Assembly (NCBI RefSeq): GCF_008838325.1
Contig: NZ_CP042829.1
Location: forward strand, 1,984,001 to 2,048,000
Direction: 5' to 3'
Origin: Tepidiforma bonchosmolovskayae
GTDB taxonomy: Bacteria; Chloroflexota; Dehalococcoidia; Tepidiformales; Tepidiformaceae
DNA length: 64,000 nucleotides
Shown here: in pieces, positions 15,988-22,582 of the stretch
How positions within the stretch are numbered: the first letter of the stretch is position 1
How the letters are laid out: every line of letters begins with the position of its first letter
Made by a program: the position numbers and the translations under genes
Notes under the pieces: model-generated
The model's database searches: none
What the model was told of the DNA's origin: nothing
Seen by the model: only the letters and a program-made list of their open reading frames with translations

Positions 15988-17304
15988 ATGTTCGAAACGC
16001 TCACCGAACGCCTCCAGGGCGCCTTCAAGAAATTCGGCTCGCGCGGCATTGTCACCGAAGAGGACCTCGACCAGGCCCTCCGCGAGGTGCGCATGGCCAT
16101 GCTCGAGGCCGACGTCAACTTCCGCGTCGTCCGCGAGTTCACCCAGCGCGTCCGCGAAAAGGCCCTCGGCGCCGAAGTCCTCCGCAGCCTCACCCCCGCC
16201 CAGCAGGTCATCGACATCGTCCACCAGGAGCTGGTCGACATGCTCGGCGGCGAGGCGCCGAAGCTCGCCACCGCGCCCCGCCCCCCCACGGTCATCATGC
16301 TCGTCGGCCTCCAGGGCTCCGGCAAAACCACGAGCGCCGCAAAGCTCGCCAACCTCCTCAAGAAGCAGCGCCTCCGCCCCCTCCTCGCCGCCTGCGACAT
16401 CTACCGCCCGGCCGCCGTTGACCAGCTCGTCACCCTCGCCCGCGCGCTGGATGTGCCCATCCACGAAGAGGGCACGTCCGCCAAGCCTGCGGTCATCGCC
16501 CAGAACGCGCTCGAAAAAGCAAAGCGCATGGGGGCCACCCATCTCATCGTCGATACCGCCGGCCGCCTCCACATCGACGAAGACATGATGAACGAGGTGG
16601 CCGAGCTGCGCCGCCTCCTCCAGCCCGAGGAAGTCCTCTTCGTCGCCGACGCAATGGCCGGCCAGGATGCCGTCAATGCCGCCAAAGAGTTCCACGAGCG
16701 CGTCGGCACCACCGGGCTCATCCTCACGAAAATGGACGGCGACGCCCGCGGCGGCGCCGCACTCAGCATCCGCGCCGTCACCGGCGTCCCCGTCAAGTTC
16801 ATCGGCGTCGGCGAAAAAGCCGATGCCCTCGAGCCCTTCTACCCCGACCGCCTCGCCAGCCGCATTCTCGGCATGGGTGACCTCCTCACCCTCATCGAGA
16901 AGGCCAAGGAAACCATGGGCGAGGAGGACACCGAAGCCTTCAAGGAGAAGCTCAAGAAAGGCACCTTCGACCTCCAGGACTTCGTCGAGCAGCTCCGCAA
17001 AGTCCGCAAAATGGGCCCCCTCGGGCAGCTCGTCTCCATGCTCCCCGGGTTCAACCGCATCAAAATGCAGCTCCAGGTCGACGAGATCGACGACCGCTTC
17101 TTCGCCCAGGCCGAGGCCATCGTCCTCTCGATGACCCCCTGGGAGCGCCGCCACCCCGAGAAAATCGACGGCAAGCGGCGCAAGCGCATCGCCCGCGGCA
17201 GCGGCACCGACCCGGCCCAGGTCAACCAGCTGCTCAAGCAGTTCTTCGAGGCCCGCAAGATCGCCAAATCCCTCAGCACCGGCAAAATGCCGCTCTTCCG
17301 CTGA
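15988..17304 (+). CDS. ffh: signal recognition particle protein Ffh (SRP54)
   Basis: GTPase that binds signal sequences and 4.5S/6S SRP RNA for co-translational membrane targeting. The 438 residues contain the N-terminal helical bundle and G1 (GLQGSGKTTSAAK near residue 107), followed by ACDIYRPAAVDQL. DTAGRLHID (G3) and TKMDGDARGG (G4/G5) come next, then a Met-containing M domain with MLPGF and GSGTDPAQVNQLLKQF. The M domain is less Met-rich than in mesophiles. Starts near a -10 box with no Shine-Dalgarno sequence. It heads a run with rpsP, khpA and rimM, a common order. Confidence 0.98.
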   Translation: MFETLTERLQGAFKKFGSRGIVTEEDLDQALREVRMAMLEADVNFRVVREFTQRVREKALGAEVLRSLTPAQQVIDIVHQELVDMLGGEAPKLATAPRPPTVIMLVGLQGSGKTTSAAKLANLLKKQRLRPLLAACDIYRPAAVDQLVTLARALDVPIHEEGTSAKPAVIAQNALEKAKRMGATHLIVDTAGRLHIDEDMMNEVAELRRLLQPEEVLFVADAMAGQDAVNAAKEFHERVGTTGLILTKMDGDARGGAALSIRAVTGVPVKFIGVGEKADALEPFYPDRLASRILGMGDLLTLIEKAKETMGEEDTEAFKEKLKKGTFDLQDFVEQLRKVRKMGPLGQLVSMLPGFNRIKMQLQVDEIDDRFFAQAEAIVLSMTPWERRHPEKIDGKRRKRIARGSGTDPAQVNQLLKQFFEARKIAKSLSTGKMPLFR

Positions 17305-17404
17305 TGCGCGCTATGCCCGTGCGTGGACCTAACGGCGTCATGTCGTATCCTCATTCCCACCGCCAATCCCGTCCGCCCTCGGCGGACGTTCCGCAGGAGC
17401 TTCC

Positions 17405-17710
17405 ATGATTCGCATCCGCCTCCGGCGCACCGGCAAGAAGGGCTACCCCCTCTACCGCGTCGTCGTCGCCAACAGCCCCGACCGCCGCGATGGCCGCTTC
17501 ATCGAAACCCTTGGGTCCTACGATCCCCACCAGGACCCGCCCCGCGTCACCATCGACGCCGACCGCGCCCGCGAATGGCTCAGCAAGGGCGCCCAGCCCT
17601 CCGAAGCCGCCGAGAAGATCCTCGTCCGGGCCGGCGTCCTCGAGCGGAAGCCCCCGGTCGTGAAGAAAAAGGCCGCGCGCCCTGCAGCCTCCGCCGAATC
17701 GGCCGAATAG
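17405..17710 (+). CDS. rpsP: 30S ribosomal protein bS16
   Basis: Small-subunit assembly protein. MIRIRLRRTGKKGYPLYRVVVANS is the family's N-terminal signature in near-consensus form (key residues Arg-Leu-Arg-Arg-Gly and Tyr-Arg-Val-Val), followed by DGRFIETLGSYDP and the AREWLSKGAQPSE segment. After about residue 80 the chain continues as a Lys/Ala-rich tail. A GCAGGAGCT ribosome site lies six bases upstream. Followed after two bases by khpA. Confidence 0.98.
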   Translation: MIRIRLRRTGKKGYPLYRVVVANSPDRRDGRFIETLGSYDPHQDPPRVTIDADRAREWLSKGAQPSEAAEKILVRAGVLERKPPVVKKKAARPAASAESAE

Positions 17711-17712
17711 CC

Positions 17713-17958
17713 ATGCCCGAAACGATGACCGGCGAGCTCGTCGAATACCTCGCCAAAGCCCTCGTCGACCACCCCGAGGACGTCCGCGTCACTGAGGAGA
17801 TTCACGGCGACCGCGTCACCGTCCACCTCAACGTCCACGAGGACGATTACGGCAAGGTCATCGGCAAAGGCGGCCGCATCGCCACCTCGCTCCGCACGCT
17901 CGCCAAGGTCGCCGCAGTTCGCGAAGACGTCCGCGTCAACGTGGAGATTGGCCACTGA
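17713..17958 (+). CDS. khpA: KH-domain RNA-binding protein KhpA
   Basis: An 81-residue single KH domain protein (formerly YlqC) that binds RNA, commonly with KhpB, and affects cell envelope and division in Firmicutes. The KH GxxG loop is visible as VIGKGGRIATSLRTL. Position between rpsP and rimM is its classic location. It begins two bases after the rpsP stop, so the pair is co-transcribed and likely coupled. Confidence 0.95.
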   Translation: MPETMTGELVEYLAKALVDHPEDVRVTEEIHGDRVTVHLNVHEDDYGKVIGKGGRIATSLRTLAKVAAVREDVRVNVEIGH

Positions 17959-18008
17959 GCGAAACCCCCGCTCCGGGAACGCCGCGCCCCCAGCGCCCCC
18001 GCAACCCG

Positions 18009-18533
18009 GTGACGCTCCCCGCTGAACCGCGCCCCGGCTACACCGCCGTCGCCCGCGTCCTCCGGCCCCACGCCCTCCGCGGCGAACTCCGCGTCGAAGT
18101 CTTTTCCCCCACCGCCCGCAACATCCAGCGCGGGCGCCCCGTCTACCTCCAGGGTATCCGCCGGGTCGTCGAACGTGCCCGCCAGGCCGGCGATGACTGG
18201 ATCATTAAGCTCTCCGGCCTTGACACCCGCACCCAGGTCGAGCACCTCCACGGCGAACTGCTCGAAGCCCTCGATAGCGACGTCCTCCGCGACGATAGCG
18301 AGTCGTACTTCATCTACGAACTGATCGGCCTCGAGGTCGTCACCGCCTCCGGCGAATCGCTCGGCACCATCGTCGACGTCCTCCAGCCTGGCGCCAACGA
18401 CGTGTACGTCGTCCACGGCGAACGCGGCGAAATCCTCGTCCCCGCCATCGGCCAGGTCGTCCGGGAGATCAACCTTGGCGCCCGGCGGGTCGTCATTACA
18501 CCTTTGCCCGGCATGCTGGACGAATCGCCATAA
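18009..18533 (+). CDS. rimM: ribosome maturation factor RimM
   Basis: Assists 30S subunit maturation by binding uS19. The 174 residues show the N-terminal RimM barrel (TAVARVLRPHALRGELRVE) and the C-terminal PRC-barrel (YELIGLEVVTASGESLGTI, then NDVYVV and EILVPAIGQVV). GTG at 18009 is chosen because the conserved region starts about ten residues later. The usual next genes trmD and rplS do not follow; instead a promoter for a small zinc-finger-like protein begins five bases after the stop. Confidence 0.96.
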   Translation: MTLPAEPRPGYTAVARVLRPHALRGELRVEVFSPTARNIQRGRPVYLQGIRRVVERARQAGDDWIIKLSGLDTRTQVEHLHGELLEALDSDVLRDDSESYFIYELIGLEVVTASGESLGTIVDVLQPGANDVYVVHGERGEILVPAIGQVVREINLGARRVVITPLPGMLDESP

Positions 18534-18537
18534 ACGA

Positions 18538-18566
18538 TTGAAACCGTCTATACCCCCGACTACACT
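18538..18566 (+). promoter_or_regulatory. sigma-70-type promoter for the 56-residue zinc-finger-like gene
   Basis: TTGAAA (18538-18543), a 17-base spacer, then TACACT (18561-18566). This is the best-formed promoter in the window, starting just after the rimM stop. The leader then carries a small CGGGG/CCCCG hairpin before the start codon. Confidence 0.75.
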
Positions 18567-18638
18567 GACCCCGGCCGGTGGCGGGGTCCTTAGCCCCGGG
18601 CCAAACACCACATCCCGAATGACCCAGGGGGTAGTTGC

Positions 18639-18809
18639 ATGTCCAAGGCTGAAGCGCTCCAGGTGGTGAACGAATGCGTCCATCACTGGATCCTCGAACC
18701 TCCGCGTGGAGAGCTGACGCCCGGGCGGTGTAAGAAGTGCGGCAAAGAACGTGAGTTCACCGGCGAAACCTCCTACCGCATCGGCCGGGGCTCCTCGCAC
18801 CGCTCCTGA
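18639..18809 (+). CDS. small zinc-finger-like protein (56 aa)
   Basis: A short gene beginning MSKAEALQVVNECVHH at an ATG with an AGGGGGT site seven bases upstream. It has C-x2-H at residues 13-16 and C-x2-C at 31-34 (GRCKKCGKEREF), a possible zinc site, and ends in a basic Ser/Arg-rich tail. I recall similar tiny proteins of the pattern CxHxW...GxCxxCG in actinobacteria and Chloroflexi; their function is unknown. It has its own promoter (18538-18566) and terminator (18838-18867), so it is an independent unit wedged between rimM and tRNA-Ala. Confidence 0.8.
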   Translation: MSKAEALQVVNECVHHWILEPPRGELTPGRCKKCGKEREFTGETSYRIGRGSSHRS

Positions 18810-18825
18810 GCCAACCCCCTCCCAG

Positions 18826-18855
18826 TTGACCCAGCCGCGAGCCGCTTCCTACGAT
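18826..18855 (+). promoter_or_regulatory. promoter for tRNA-Ala, -10 inside a terminator loop
   Basis: TTGACC at 18826-18831 and TACGAT at 18850-18855 with an 18-base spacer. The tRNA begins 25 bases after the -10 box. The TACGAT hexamer is exactly the loop of the upstream gene's terminator hairpin. Confidence 0.6.
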
Positions 18856-18867
18856 GGAAGCGGCTCG
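18838..18867 (+). terminator. 12-bp perfect hairpin after the small zinc gene
   Basis: Stem CGAGCCGCTTCC, loop TACGAT, then the complementary arm, followed by TTCTGTTT. Placed 28 bases after the stop of the 56-residue gene and 12 bases before the tRNA. Confidence 0.85.
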
Positions 18868-18879
18868 TTCTGTTTGCGT

Positions 18880-18955
18880 GGGGACGTAGCTCATCTGGGA
18901 GAGCGCAGCATTCGCATTGCTGAGGTAAGGGGTTCGAGTCCCCTCGTCTCCACCA
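18880..18955 (+). tRNA. tRNA-Ala (anticodon CGC)
   Basis: A 76-base cloverleaf: acceptor stem GGGGACG pairs with CGTCTCC, containing the G3:U70 pair that is the alanine identity element. The D arm is GCTC/GAGC and the anticodon arm is CAGCA with loop TTCGCAT (anticodon CGC, reads GCG). The T arm is AGGGG-TTCGAGT-CCCCT. The 3' CCA is encoded. No integrase or att duplication is seen beside it. Confidence 0.97.
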
Positions 18956-19001
18956 ACCCCCGCCATCGACAGCCCCCGCCGCCGGCTCCACAATACCGCC
19001 C

Positions 19002-19337
19002 GTGCACCGCGTCCGTGTTGAGCCCGGCGGCTTCGAATTTCTCGCCCCCCACAACGAAACTGTCCTCGATGCCGCCAACGCCGCCGGCTACTACTGGCCA
19101 GTCGGCTGCAACCGCAACGGCGAATGCACCAACTGCGCCATGCTCGTCATCTCCGGCCTCGGCCGCCTCTCCGCCATGGGCCGTTTCGAGCGCGCAAACC
19201 TCATCCGCCAGCGCGGCCCGCGCTCCATCGAAGACCCCCGCCTCCGCCTCGCCTGCCAGGCCCGCGTGCTCGGCGATGTCATCGTCGAAAAGACCGGCGT
19301 CTGCCCCGACCCCTTCGCCGCAAAGGAGAGCCGCTAG
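19002..19337 (+). CDS. 2Fe-2S ferredoxin
   Basis: A 111-residue plant/vertebrate-type ferredoxin domain. The cluster loop is GCNRNGECTNCAM (C-x5-C-x2-C), with the fourth ligand in LACQARVLGD. The beta-grasp frame is preceded by VRVEPGGFEFLAPHNETVLDAA. The start is GTG. It ends one base before the next ferredoxin gene, so both are made together, giving two electron carriers of different cluster type from one transcript. The partner enzymes are not in view. Confidence 0.92.
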   Translation: MHRVRVEPGGFEFLAPHNETVLDAANAAGYYWPVGCNRNGECTNCAMLVISGLGRLSAMGRFERANLIRQRGPRSIEDPRLRLACQARVLGDVIVEKTGVCPDPFAAKESR

Positions 19338-19338
19338 C

Positions 19339-19581
19339 ATGCCCTACGTCATCACCGAGCCCTGCATCGGCGTCAAAGACGCCTCCTGCGTCGATGTCTG
19401 CCCCGTCGATTGCATCCACACCACCGACGACGCCCCGCAGTACTACATCAACCCCGACCAGTGCATCGACTGCGCCGCCTGCGAGCTCGCCTGCCCGGTC
19501 AGTGCCATCGCCCACGACGCCTCCCTCGAGGGCGACATGCGCAGGTACATCGAGATCAACGCGAACTTCTACCGTTCCTGA
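19339..19581 (+). CDS. ferredoxin with 3Fe-4S/4Fe-4S clusters (7Fe type)
   Basis: An 80-residue bacterial ferredoxin. The first cluster region has Cys8, Cys16 and Cys20 (C-x7-C-x3-C), missing the usual fourth Cys spacing, as in 3Fe-4S sites of seven-iron ferredoxins. The second is CIDCAACELACP, a standard 4Fe-4S set. Begins MPYVITEPCIGVKDASC, the usual opening of FdxA-like proteins. One base separates it from the 2Fe-2S ferredoxin gene and a GGAGAG site lies within that gene's end. Confidence 0.93.
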   Translation: MPYVITEPCIGVKDASCVDVCPVDCIHTTDDAPQYYINPDQCIDCAACELACPVSAIAHDASLEGDMRRYIEINANFYRS

Positions 19582-19625
19582 GCGTTACCCTACAGTGAGA
19601 CGGCACCCCGCCGTGGAGTAACCCT

Positions 19626-20549
19626 GTGGAACTCGCACAGCTCGAAGCGTTCATCCAGGTCGCTCACCACCGCTCCTTCAGCCGTGCAGCCGAGGCGCTT
19701 TTCCTCACCCAGCCCTCTGTCACCGCCCGCATCCAGTCCCTCGAGCGCGAACTCGGCGAACGCCTCTTCGAACGCACCGGCCGAAGCGTCACCCTCACCG
19801 ATGCCGGCCGCGCCTTCATGCCCCACGCCCAGCGCGCCCTCACCGCCGTCCAGGAAGGCACCGACGCCATCGAGGCCGTGCGCCACGGCGAGGTCGGCAC
19901 CATCCGCATCGGCGCCTCCACCTCCATCGCAAGCTACGTCCTGCCCCGCATTCTCAAGAAATTCCGCGAGGTGCGGCCCCGCGTCCACATCCACCTCGCA
20001 ACGGGCCAGACCGAAGACATCATCGACTCCCTCCTCGCCGGCGAGTTCCATGTCGCCGTCACCCGCCTCGCCCAGCACCCCGAAATCCAGTCCCTCCATC
20101 TCTACAACGACGACCTCGCCCTCGTCGTCCCTGCCGACCATCCCTTCGCCCAGAAAGGCAGGGTTTCGATCGCCGAGGCTGCCCGCCAGCCGTTCCTCTT
20201 CTTCGAACGCGGCTCCAGCTACCACAGCCTCGTCTACTCGATGTTCCTCCGCGCCGGCGTCGTCCCCGAGTCCGTGATGGAGCTCGACGACATGGAGACC
20301 ACCAAGCACATGGTCGAAGCCGGCCTCGGCGTCGCCATCCTCCCCGTCGTCTCGTTCGAACGGGAGCGCGAGCGCGGCACGCTCGCCCGCGTCGAAATCC
20401 GCGAAATGGAGCAGCCCGCCCAGCGCGAAGTCGGCGTCCACATCCTCCGCAACCGGATCCTCGCACCGCCCATCCACGAATTCCTCCGCATCCTCACCCA
20501 GGAATTCGGCGTCGAAAATACCCTCCAGGCAGCGCCCGCCAGGCCCTGA
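19626..20549 (+). CDS. LysR-family transcriptional regulator
   Basis: A 307-residue regulator. The N-terminal winged helix-turn-helix is clear (LEAFIQVAHHRSFSRAAEAL, then TQPSVTARIQSLERELGERLFER). A periplasmic-binding-like effector domain follows from about residue 92 (VGTIRIGASTSIASYVLP). The start is GTG with TAACCC just before it. LysR proteins usually act on adjacent or divergent genes; the candidates here are the MobA-like and HAD-like genes 42 bases downstream in the same direction. No effector is apparent. Confidence 0.94.
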   Translation: MELAQLEAFIQVAHHRSFSRAAEALFLTQPSVTARIQSLERELGERLFERTGRSVTLTDAGRAFMPHAQRALTAVQEGTDAIEAVRHGEVGTIRIGASTSIASYVLPRILKKFREVRPRVHIHLATGQTEDIIDSLLAGEFHVAVTRLAQHPEIQSLHLYNDDLALVVPADHPFAQKGRVSIAEAARQPFLFFERGSSYHSLVYSMFLRAGVVPESVMELDDMETTKHMVEAGLGVAILPVVSFERERERGTLARVEIREMEQPAQREVGVHILRNRILAPPIHEFLRILTQEFGVENTLQAAPARP

Positions 20550-20591
20550 CCATCGCCCGCAACCGCCGGGGAACCTAGACTGAGAATCGCC

Positions 20592-21185
20592 ATGAACTCC
20601 GCCATCATCCTCGCCGCCGGCATTTCGCAGCGCATGGGCGCCGTCAAGCCGCTCCTCGACTGGGGCGGCCAGCCCCTCGTCCGCTACGACATCGAGCAGC
20701 TCTGGGAGGCCGGCGCCGATGAGGTCATCGTCGTCCTCGGCTACCGTGCCGACGACGTCTCCCGCCAGCTCCGCGGCATCCCCTGCCGCATCATGTTCAA
20801 CCCCCGCTACCAGCTCGGCCGCGCCGGCTCCCTCCGCATCGGCGCCAAGGCCGCCAACCGCGACGCCGACCGCATCCTGGTCCAGGATGTCGACCAGCCC
20901 CGGCCCGCCTCCTTCCTCCGCACCCTCTACGAGGCACACAACCCCGAGGCCGATTACACCATCCCCGTCCACAGCGGCCGCCACGGGCACCCCGTCGTCG
21001 TCGCCGGCCGCCTCCGCGAAGAGCTCATGCGCGCCGACGACGCTGCCGAAGGCCTCCGCGGAATCCTCCGCGCACACCAGGACCGCCACACCGAAGTCGA
21101 CGCCGGCGACCTCCTCGACCTCACCTTCAACACCCCCGAGGAGTACCAGGCGGCGCGCGACCGCTTCTTCGCTGCCGTCCGCTGA
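20592..21185 (+). CDS. MobA/MocA-like nucleotidyltransferase
   Basis: A 197-residue NTP transferase with the family loop ILAAGISQRMGAVKPLLDW (G-x-S-x-R-M-G...K-P-L). A DVDQPRP segment follows where the metal-binding Asp of MobA-like enzymes lies, then SGRHGHPVVV and LRGILRAH. This pattern is that of CTP:molybdopterin cytidylyltransferases (MocA) and relatives. The cofactor substrate is inferred; other MobA-like enzymes act on sugars. It is followed after one base by a HAD-like gene. A TAGACT box about 11 bases ahead may be its -10. Confidence 0.85.
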   Translation: MNSAIILAAGISQRMGAVKPLLDWGGQPLVRYDIEQLWEAGADEVIVVLGYRADDVSRQLRGIPCRIMFNPRYQLGRAGSLRIGAKAANRDADRILVQDVDQPRPASFLRTLYEAHNPEADYTIPVHSGRHGHPVVVAGRLREELMRADDAAEGLRGILRAHQDRHTEVDAGDLLDLTFNTPEEYQAARDRFFAAVR

Positions 21186-21186
21186 G

Positions 21187-21855
21187 ATGCCCCTCGTCGG
21201 GAGCGGCCGCCCGCATCCGCGGCTCGTCATCTTCGACCTCGACCGCGCCATCATCGATGCCAGGCCGGCGTTCGCCTACGCCGTCGAAGAGGCCGTCGCC
21301 GCCGTCACCGGCCGCCGCATCTCAGCCCGCGACATCGCCGATGCCTACCACACCCGGCCCTGGCGCGACGCCCTCCGCATCCTCCTCGATGACCCCCGGG
21401 AGCGCGACGCCGCCGAAGACCTCTGCCTCCAGTACGCCGCCCGCAGCGCCCTCAAACGCCTCCTCGTCTTCGAGGGTGTCGGCATGGCCCTCGATGCCCT
21501 CCGGGCCGAGCAGATCGACATGGCGGCCATCACCCGCCATCCCTACCAGCTCGCCCGAAAGCAAATCGAATCGACCGGGCTCGACCGCTTCTTCGCCCTC
21601 GTCGTTCCGCCCCCGGCCGGCCGCTTCGACCCCGCCGCCCAGCTTGCCGAAGCCTTCCGCGTGCTCGAAACCGCGCCTGCCGAAACCGCGGTCGTCGCCC
21701 CCGGGCGTTTCGAGCGAACCGCCGCCGAGCGGGCCGGTGCGGTCGCCGTGGCCGCCACCTGGGCCGTCGAACACGACCCCGGCGGCATCGACGTCGCAGC
21801 GCCCGGCGAACTCCTCGAAGCCCTGCTCCGCCGCTGGGAAGGCCGCTCCCGCTGA
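21187..21855 (+). CDS. HAD-superfamily-like protein with degenerate motifs
   Basis: A 222-residue protein with a HAD-type N-terminus FDLDRAIIDARPAF (motif I D-x-D kept, but DGT replaced by DRA), a motif II Thr in AAITRHP, and a motif III Lys in LARKQIE. The C-terminal motif IV acids (GDxxxD) are not visible; the region reads VVAPGRFERTAAERAG. It may be a weak or non-catalytic phosphatase relative. The gene starts one base after the nucleotidyltransferase stop, so the two are co-expressed. Confidence 0.75.
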   Translation: MPLVGSGRPHPRLVIFDLDRAIIDARPAFAYAVEEAVAAVTGRRISARDIADAYHTRPWRDALRILLDDPRERDAAEDLCLQYAARSALKRLLVFEGVGMALDALRAEQIDMAAITRHPYQLARKQIESTGLDRFFALVVPPPAGRFDPAAQLAEAFRVLETAPAETAVVAPGRFERTAAERAGAVAVAATWAVEHDPGGIDVAAPGELLEALLRRWEGRSR

Positions 21856-21859
21856 CCGG

Positions 21860-21985
21860 CTACCGGCCGGAGGCCGCGCGCGCCCGCGGCTCGACCAGGG
21901 CGTGGCAGCCCGGGCAGTAGGTCAGGTCGCGGGCCGAGGTGAACTCCAGCTCGCACTTCGGGCAGGTCACCAGCTTGCGCTTCAT
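21860..21985 (-). CDS. small zinc-ribbon protein (41 aa)
   Basis: A 41-residue protein, MKRKLVTCPKCELEF and onward, with CPKC and CPGC knuckles 15 residues apart and a basic tail. The ATG has a GGAGAG site eight bases upstream on the minus strand. Upstream AT-rich DNA contains TTGACT and a 7-bp inverted repeat. Small zinc ribbons of this kind are common and functionally undefined. A longer frame upstream crosses the promoter region and looks non-coding. Confidence 0.7.
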   Translation of the reverse strand: MKRKLVTCPKCELEFTSARDLTYCPGCHALVEPRARAASGR

Positions 21986-22084
21986 CGCAATCTCTCCATT
22001 GCGGGGTTCACCCCCAGCATCGGCTCCCGCGCACGCCGGAGGTAGGGGCAATTCAGCATCGATTCGGCAAAAGCCATATGCACA

Positions 22085-22102
22085 GACTATGGATGCATAG
22101 TC
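22085..22102. promoter_or_regulatory. inverted repeat, possible operator
   Basis: GACTATG, spacer GATG, CATAGTC: a perfect 7-bp inverted repeat in a rare AT-rich patch between divergent genes (zinc ribbon on minus, YbjQ-like on plus). It overlaps a minus-strand TTGACT that could be a -35 box. Confidence 0.5.
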
Positions 22103-22185
22103 AAAGGTGAACAACCGGGAAACGGCGCTGTCCGCTAGACTGGTGCCAGCCGCTCCACCATTTGCACCTGCGACAGGAGGCACCC

Positions 22186-22506
22186 GTGAGCATCATCCTC
22201 ACCACCACCAACGGCGTCGAAGGCCGCCCCGTCCAGCAGTACCTCGGCATCGTCGCCGGCGAAGTCATCCTCGGCGTCAACGTCTTCAAGGACATCGCCG
22301 CTGGCTTCCGCAACATCGTCGGCGGCCGCTCCGGCAAGTACGAGGAAGAGCTCCGCAAGGGCCGCGACGGCGCCCTCGCCGAAATGCTCCAGTACGCTCA
22401 GCAGCTCGGCGCCGACGCCGTCATCGGCATCAAGATCGACTACGAGACCGTCGGCGGCCAAATGCTCATGATCACCGCCTCCGGCACCGCCGTGAAACTC
22501 GCCTGA
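22186..22506 (+). CDS. YbjQ/UPF0145 family protein
   Basis: A 106-residue protein of the UPF0145 family, which forms a pentameric heavy-metal-binding-like fold. It has [20 protein letters not shown] at the start, [15 protein letters not shown] in the middle, and [14 protein letters not shown] near the end, all typical. GTG start with an AGGAGG site six bases upstream. Length is normal. Function in cells is not established for the family. Confidence 0.92.
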   Translation: MSIILTTTNGVEGRPVQQYLGIVAGEVILGVNVFKDIAAGFRNIVGGRSGKYEEELRKGRDGALAEMLQYAQQLGADAVIGIKIDYETVGGQMLMITASGTAVKLA

Positions 22507-22582
22507 CCGCCGCCCCGGTGGTGGAACGTTAGTCTTCGCCCGCTAGGCTACAAAGCCGAACCACCTCACCCGGAGGGACCCT

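Noticed and set aside
18880-18955. tRNA-Ala as an integration site
   Set aside because: No duplication of the tRNA 3' end or integrase gene within the window.
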